A DNA stretch of 47,386 bases from Lachnospiraceae bacterium (lineage in GTDB: Bacteria > Bacillota > Clostridia > Lachnospirales > Lachnospiraceae): NCBI GenBank assembly GCA_016285575.1, contig JAEEQX010000008.1, positions 1 to 47,386 of the forward strand. Direction: 5' to 3'. Below the pieces are notes generated by a model. The model had not been told where the DNA came from. It did not search any database and was given only the letters and a program-made list of their open reading frames with translations. Below, one piece after another: positions 42,811 to 47,386 of the stretch (within the stretch, counting starts at the first letter, position 1; each line of letters starts with the position of its first letter). The position numbers were made by a program, and so were the translations under genes.

Positions 42811-43803
42811 TTAGTACAAAGTTAGTTTCACAGCGCCACGCTCATATGCGGGCTTGGTGATTACCTGAAGAGTATTCTCATTCAATCTGTCCTTGCTGTA
42901 AAAATGCACATGTCCTGCAAGAACCAATCTAACTTTTGCATCATTAAAGCAGTAACTGACAAGAGGAACTGAATCTTCGTTGGGAGGTACTGCCACATTG
43001 CCAAGCAATACTTTTGAACGACCATCTTCAGTCTCACCCCACACTGCTTTGGTTCTCTCTATCAAATCCGAATCATCATAGAGTACCGCATATGGTACAT
43101 GCTGTACTACTATCGTTTCTTTGTTTTCTGCCTGTAATTCTTCCACGGCATCAATGATATCGTCGCTGAATCTATAGTTAAAATCATCTGCTATAAGTAT
43201 ATTAAAAGCATCGTACTTAAGTATTCTGTATCCTGTATCGTAATCATCAAAGAATGCTGAAAGGCGAGGCATGTATTCCTCATAAGCTTTCTCAGAATAG
43301 TATTCGGGATAATATGAAAAATCATGATTGCCTATACAGAAGGCATAAGGAATGCCCTGTTTATCGAGCTTGTCAAGTTCTTTTCTAACATAATCAACTG
43401 ATGCATATGAAATGGAATCAACTATATCTCCTCCAAAAACAACTAAGTCAGGATTATCTTTTCTGACTTGTTCCATTAAAATAGAAAAGTTCTTTTCCGA
43501 TCCCTTTGAATCTCTTTTGAAATACTCATATCTGTCTTTCGCGTAGTCTTTTAAATCCGGATCTCTGTCATCGCAGAGTGATATATGTGAATCGGCAATG
43601 AAGTAAATAGTAAATTCTTCTTCAAGTCCGTCGATGTCAATCTTCTCGTCATAAACATGCACTTCTTTTTCATTAAGTGCTTTTATCTTATTGATTGCTC
43701 TTTTCGGAATATCGAATTTGAGCATAACAATCATAGCTGCACCCGCTATCACAAGCGCAGCTAAAAGTAACACTATTAAGTTGGTGTTCTTTTCTTTTTC
43801 CAT
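42811..43803 (-). CDS. Membrane-anchored metallophosphoesterase
   Basis: 330 residues. A membrane segment at about 8-28 anchors it. The calcineurin-like motifs run FIADSHISL, FGGDIVD, IGNHDFSYY, QHVPYA and LAGHVHFYS, with Asp, His and Asn metal ligands. It should hydrolyse a phosphoester outside or at the membrane. The substrate is unknown. It starts 18 bases before the terminator of the glycogen phosphorylase gene. Confidence 0.9.
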   Translation of the reverse strand: MEKEKNTNLIVLLLAALVIAGAAMIVMLKFDIPKRAINKIKALNEKEVHVYDEKIDIDGLEEEFTIYFIADSHISLCDDRDPDLKDYAKDRYEYFKRDSKGSEKNFSILMEQVRKDNPDLVVFGGDIVDSISYASVDYVRKELDKLDKQGIPYAFCIGNHDFSYYPEYYSEKAYEEYMPRLSAFFDDYDTGYRILKYDAFNILIADDFNYRFSDDIIDAVEELQAENKETIVVQHVPYAVLYDDSDLIERTKAVWGETEDGRSKVLLGNVAVPPNEDSVPLVSYCFNDAKVRLVLAGHVHFYSKDRLNENTLQVITKPAYERGAVKLTLY

Positions 43804-43821
43804 ATTTATGGTTCTTTACAA

Positions 43822-43874
43822 AAATGCCCTTGATGCAAATAACCGCTTAAGCGAGTGTCTGCACAAGGGCATTT
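43822..43874 (-). terminator. Terminator after glgP
   Basis: AAATGCCCTTG (43822-43832) and CAAGGGCATTT (43864-43874) pair perfectly around 31 bases that contain the palindrome CGCTTAAGCG. A T-run follows on the minus strand. Confidence 0.75.
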
Positions 43875-43907
43875 GTTATTTCTGATTATTCAAATATCAG
43901 GTCAAAA

Positions 43908-46703
43908 TTATAATGTTACGTGGTCAAGTTTCCAAATATCATCAACGTATTCCTTGATGGTTCTATCCGAAGTGAACTTGCCTGAACAAGCAACGTTGAG
44001 CATAGCCATGCGAGCCCATTTCTTCTTGTTCATGTATGCTTCTTCTACCTTGCTCTGAGCCTCAGCATAAGACTTGAAATCCTTAAGGATGAAGTATGTA
44101 TCAGCCTTGCTTGTAGAGAGTGTATTAAGAAGTGAATTGTAGAGAGGTCTGAAGAGCTCTGTATCATCGGAATATGTTCCGTTGATGAGCTGCATAAGTA
44201 CCTTTCTGATATCAGGATCGCTGTTGAAAATAGTCATGGGATCATAACCGCCAAAGTTCTCATAACGGATAACCTGATCTGATGAAAGACCGAAGATGAA
44301 TGCATTCTCTTCGCCTACTTCTTCAACGATTTCTACGTTAGCACCATCCATAGTACCGATTGTTACAGCACCGTTTAACATGAACTTCATGTTACCTGTA
44401 CCTGAAGCTTCCTTGGATGCTGTAGAGATCTGCTCAGATACATCTGCTGCAGCGAAGATAATCTCTGCATTGGATACTCTGTAGTTCTCTATAAATACAA
44501 CCTTAATCTTACCCTTGATTGACTTATCATTGTTGATAACATCTGCTACTGAATTGATAAGCTTGATTGTAAGCTTAGCATTTCTGTATCCTGCTGCTGC
44601 CTTCGCACCGAAGATGAATGTTCTGGGATAGAACTCCATATCGGGATGTTCCTTAATCTCATTGTAGAGATACATGATGTGAAGGATGTTAAGAAGCTGT
44701 CTCTTGTACTCATGAAGTCTCTTAACCTGTACATCGAAGATTGATCTGGGATCTACATCGATACCATTATGCTCCTTGATGTATTTAGCAAGTCTGACTT
44801 TGTTCTGATACTTAATGTTCATGAACTCAGCCTGAGCCTTCTTATCATCAACATATACCTTAAGGCCTGCAATCTGTGGAAGATCTGTAATCCAATCATC
44901 ACCGATATGCTCTGTAACCCAATCTGCTAAAAGAGGGTTGCCGTGAAGAAGGAATCTTCTCTGTGTGATACCGTTGGTCTTGTTGTTGAACTTCTTAGGG
45001 AACATCTCATAGAAGTCTTTTAACTCCTGATTCTTTAAGATCTCTGTATGAAGTCTTGCAACACCGTTAACTGAATAACCTGCAACGATTGCAAGGTGAG
45101 CCATCTTAACCTGACCATCATAGATGATAGCCATCTTGGCTACCTTCTCACGGTTGCCGGGATATTTTGCTTCGATTTCTTTTATGAATCTTCTGTTGAT
45201 TTCTTCAACGATCTGATAGATTCTGGGAAGTAATCTTGAGAAGAGTTCGATGGGCCATTTTTCAAGTGCTTCTGCCATGATTGTATGGTTGGTATATGCA
45301 CATGTCTTGGTTGTAACTGCCCAAGCTTCATCCCATGTAAGATAATAATCATCCATAAGTATTCTCATAAGTTCTGCGATAGCAACTGTAGGATGTGTAT
45401 CGTTTAACTGGAATGTAACTTTCTCATATAACTTCTTGATATTCTTATGATTTCTCATATACTTGGCAACAGCTTCCTGAACTGATGCAGATATGAAGAA
45501 ATACTGCTGTTTGAGTCTTAATTCCTTGCCCGCATAGTGGTTATCGTTGGGGTATAATACTTCAACGATATTTCTTGCAAGGTTCTCCTGCTCAACAGCC
45601 TTCTGATAATCACCCTTATCAAAAGAATCAAGTCTGAAGCAGTCAATTGATTCAGCATCCCAGATACGAAGTGTATTAACGATGCCGTTACCATATCCGA
45701 TAATAGGAAGATCATAAGGAACAGCCTTAACTGCCTGATAGCCTTCCTGATAGTAGTTGTTTCTGCCGTGCTCGTCTGTTTTTACGGATACATATCCACC
45801 GAAACGAACTTCCTTAGTGTACTCACCACGACGAAGCTCAAAAGGATTGCCGTTATCAAGCCAGTTATCGGGAACTTCTACCTGGAAGCCATCACGAATC
45901 TCCTGCTTGAACATACCGTATCTGTATCTGATACCGCATCCGTATGCTGAGTAGCCGAGTGTTGCAAGTGAATCAAGGAAACATGCAGCAAGACGTCCTA
46001 AACCGCCGTTACCAAGTGCCGCATCGGGCTCCTGATCTTCGATGACATTGATGTCAACTCCGAGTTCGTCCAGAGCTTCCTTGGCATCCTTGTATGCCAT
46101 AAGGTTAATCATATTGTTACCGAGTGCTCTACCCATTAAGAACTCCATGGAGAGATAGTACACGGTCTTGGGATCTTCTTTTTCGTATGCTTTCTGAGTC
46201 TTCATCCAGTAATCAACTATCTGATCCTTGATAGCATATGATACAGCCTGGAATATCTGCTCGGGAGTAGCTTCTTTCATCTCCTTACGATACAGAGTTC
46301 TTACATTATAAAGCACACTTCTTTTGAATAATTCTTTGTCAAAAGTAATGGTGGGTTTCTTAGCCGAAGGAACTTTTCTCTTAGCAGGTGCCTTCTTTGT
46401 TGCGGCTACCTTAGTTGAAGTCTTTTTAGCTGTAGTCTTAGCTGAAGTTGTCTTCTTAGTTGTAGACTTAGCTGCTGTAGTCTTCTTGGCTGTTGTTGCT
46501 TTCTTTGCTGTAGTAGCCTTTTTAGCTGTAGTTGTTTTCTTAGCAGTAGAAGCCTTGGCTGTTGTAGTCTTCTTTGCTGTTGCAGCTTTCTTGGTTGTTG
46601 CAGCCTTAGCAGTTGTAGCCTTCTTAGCCGTTGTTGTCTTTTTAGCAGTAGTTTTTGTCGAGGTCTTTTTTGCAGTAGTACTTGTTTTCTTGGTTGCTGC
46701 CAT
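43908..46703 (-). CDS. glgP: Glycogen phosphorylase with a long Lys/Thr/Ala-rich N-terminal tail
   Basis: 931 residues. The core (about 120-931) is a full glycogen/starch phosphorylase, with TFDKELFKRSVLYNVRTLYR at its start, GNGGLGRLAACFLDSLATLG, NDTHPTVAIAELMRIL, NGITQRRFLLHGNP and EASGTGNMKFMLNG, whose Lys at about 773 holds PLP. It releases glucose 1-phosphate from glycogen. The first 118 or so residues consist of repeated A-K-K-T-T-like units with no Asp or Glu, like the tail of histone H1. Glycogen phosphorylases normally lack it. It is 16 bases after the ileS stop, probably one operon. AGGAG precedes the ATG. Confidence 0.97.
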   Translation of the reverse strand: MAATKKTSTTAKKTSTKTTAKKTTTAKKATTAKAATTKKAATAKKTTTAKASTAKKTTTAKKATTAKKATTAKKTTAAKSTTKKTTSAKTTAKKTSTKVAATKKAPAKRKVPSAKKPTITFDKELFKRSVLYNVRTLYRKEMKEATPEQIFQAVSYAIKDQIVDYWMKTQKAYEKEDPKTVYYLSMEFLMGRALGNNMINLMAYKDAKEALDELGVDINVIEDQEPDAALGNGGLGRLAACFLDSLATLGYSAYGCGIRYRYGMFKQEIRDGFQVEVPDNWLDNGNPFELRRGEYTKEVRFGGYVSVKTDEHGRNNYYQEGYQAVKAVPYDLPIIGYGNGIVNTLRIWDAESIDCFRLDSFDKGDYQKAVEQENLARNIVEVLYPNDNHYAGKELRLKQQYFFISASVQEAVAKYMRNHKNIKKLYEKVTFQLNDTHPTVAIAELMRILMDDYYLTWDEAWAVTTKTCAYTNHTIMAEALEKWPIELFSRLLPRIYQIVEEINRRFIKEIEAKYPGNREKVAKMAIIYDGQVKMAHLAIVAGYSVNGVARLHTEILKNQELKDFYEMFPKKFNNKTNGITQRRFLLHGNPLLADWVTEHIGDDWITDLPQIAGLKVYVDDKKAQAEFMNIKYQNKVRLAKYIKEHNGIDVDPRSIFDVQVKRLHEYKRQLLNILHIMYLYNEIKEHPDMEFYPRTFIFGAKAAAGYRNAKLTIKLINSVADVINNDKSIKGKIKVVFIENYRVSNAEIIFAAADVSEQISTASKEASGTGNMKFMLNGAVTIGTMDGANVEIVEEVGEENAFIFGLSSDQVIRYENFGGYDPMTIFNSDPDIRKVLMQLINGTYSDDTELFRPLYNSLLNTLSTSKADTYFILKDFKSYAEAQSKVEEAYMNKKKWARMAMLNVACSGKFTSDRTIKEYVDDIWKLDHVTL
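46380..46691 (-). repeat. Degenerate repeat encoding the Lys/Thr/Ala tail
   Basis: About 100 codons repeating a 5-6 residue A-K-K-T-T or A-K-K-A-T-T unit. The codons vary, so the DNA repeats are imperfect, with related stretches such as GTAGTCTTCTTTGCTGT on the plus strand. Confidence 0.85.
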
Positions 46704-46719
46704 TTTATTCTCCTCCGTT

Positions 46720-47386
46720 TTATACTCTCTCTACGCCGAGAGAAATTTTTTCACCATTAATGTTCCATTCTTTTGACTGGTCATTCTTGGTGTTGTAGAT
46801 AACTTCATTAGCAAGAACTTTTCCTGCGATTGCAGCTTCGTTCTTCTTGATAATCTCAGCAAGCTTATCGTTACCATCAATGTATAACTTGATGCGGTCC
46901 ATAACTTCGAATCCGGAATCCTTACGCATGGTCTGAAGTTTGGAGATAATCTCGTTAACGCTTCCTTCCTCAAGAAGTTCATCTGTGAGGTTAGTATCAA
47001 GAACTACTGTAACGTAGTTATCTGCTTCTGTTACATAGCCTTCCTTCTGAGTCATCTCGATTAAGAGATCTTCTTCAGCGAGGCTAATCTCTGTACCGTC
47101 TACATCAAACTTGATTGCGCCGTTGGACTTAAGTTCTGCCATAGCCTTGTTACCGTCAACATTGGCAAGGTATTCTTTGATACCGCCAAGTTGCTTACCG
47201 TACTTAGGTCCGACAGTCTTGAGTTGGGGCTTGAAGTTATATGTAGTAAGTTCGCTTACATCATCTGTGAATGTAACTTCCTTAACGTTTAACTCGTCTT
47301 CAATGATTTCTTTGTAGAACTCATTAAGTGTGAAGTCAGCCTTAACGAACATGTTAGCAATGGGCTGTCTGTTCTTAATAGCTGAT
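46720..47386 (-). CDS. ileS: Isoleucyl-tRNA synthetase, C-terminal part (cut off at right edge)
   Basis: 222 residues of the C-terminus; the frame runs open to the window edge. It begins SAIKNRQPIANMFVKADFTL, the end of the anticodon-binding domain with the usual R-Q-P-I block. The rest (KPQLKTVGPKYGKQLGGIK, then YVTVVLDTNLTDELLEEG and SGFEVMDRIKLYIDGND) matches the DUF5915 C-terminal extension of one class of IleS. The catalytic core lies outside the window. The stop is 16 bases before the glgP start. Confidence 0.93.
   Translation of the reverse strand, partial: SAIKNRQPIANMFVKADFTLNEFYKEIIEDELNVKEVTFTDDVSELTTYNFKPQLKTVGPKYGKQLGGIKEYLANVDGNKAMAELKSNGAIKFDVDGTEISLAEEDLLIEMTQKEGYVTEADNYVTVVLDTNLTDELLEEGSVNEIISKLQTMRKDSGFEVMDRIKLYIDGNDKLAEIIKKNEAAIAGKVLANEVIYNTKNDQSKEWNINGEKISLGVERV

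Noticed and set aside
46324-46776. 150-residue plus-strand frame rich in Val, Ala, Leu and Phe that looks like a membrane protein
   Set aside because: It is the antisense of the Lys/Thr/Ala tail of glgP; the hydrophobic run is only the reverse reading of Lys and Ala codons.
1-47386. CRISPR array, tRNA, rRNA, insertion sequence or prophage
   Set aside because: I saw no regularly spaced repeats, cloverleaf, transposase or phage gene. The accessory genes at 11-20 kb have no visible integrase or attachment site.

Overview
The window looks like a chromosomal segment of a low-GC anaerobic clostridium, most likely a Lachnospiraceae member of the Butyrivibrio/Roseburia type. The clues are an [FeFe]-hydrogenase maturase, lysine made through diaminopimelate, a CD1871A-type CXXC mini-protein next to a NapH-like ferredoxin protein, a DUF6145-like protein, a YjfB-type small protein, several GGDEF proteins, A+T-rich intergenic DNA with U-tailed hairpins, and several TTG starts behind good ribosome-binding sites. 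That placement is inference; no rRNA or tRNA gene is in the window. Almost everything is on the minus strand. The only plus-strand genes I support are an Rrf2/IscR regulator, an AraC regulator and a YjfB-type protein.

Layout from left to right: a cut-off PAS/GGDEF-like protein with a degenerate signature (1-804); a TIR-membrane-Sel1 receptor-like protein (1000-2271); a lipoprotein; a DUF436 protein and an ECF transporter S component; the iron-sulfur genes iscU and iscS, divergent from the Rrf2/IscR gene with palindromic operators between them (4566-6704); an epimerase and an iron alcohol dehydrogenase divergent from an AraC regulator; and hydE.

From 11.2 to 19.7 kb the content looks accessory and conflict- or stress-related. 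It holds a 93-residue protein with a LexA-like SOS box in its promoter; an acetyltransferase; a LytTR regulator with a DUF3021 membrane partner and a third membrane protein, preceded by tandem LytTR-type repeats; a PLD nuclease-helicase-DUF3427 protein followed by NUDIX; a flavodoxin; and a two-gene module whose first product fuses an XRE-type HTH to a DUF3990 ADP-ribosyltransferase-like domain behind a perfect palindrome. A GC-rich multi-hairpin element and a terminator end this region.

From 19.7 to 27.3 kb are a lipoprotein, a LigB-like/AMMECR1 fusion, small unknown proteins, an acetyltransferase and two diguanylate cyclases. From 27.4 to 47.4 kb the content is mostly housekeeping: lysS, greA, a dus gene, coaX, an ornithine carbamoyltransferase gene, an SH3-SleB wall hydrolase, a PHP phosphoesterase, a DUF368 (PopT-type) lipid carrier transporter, deoC, lysA, hemZ, a zinc-ribbon membrane protein, the CXXC mini-protein with a NapH-like protein, a metallophosphoesterase, a glycogen phosphorylase with a histone-H1-like Lys/Thr/Ala tail of about 118 residues, and the 3' end of ileS.

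The strongest candidates for something undescribed are the tailed glycogen phosphorylase, the HTH-DUF3990 module, the LytTR system with its matching repeats, the SOS-boxed small gene, the helicase-NUDIX pair and the TIR-Sel1 protein.
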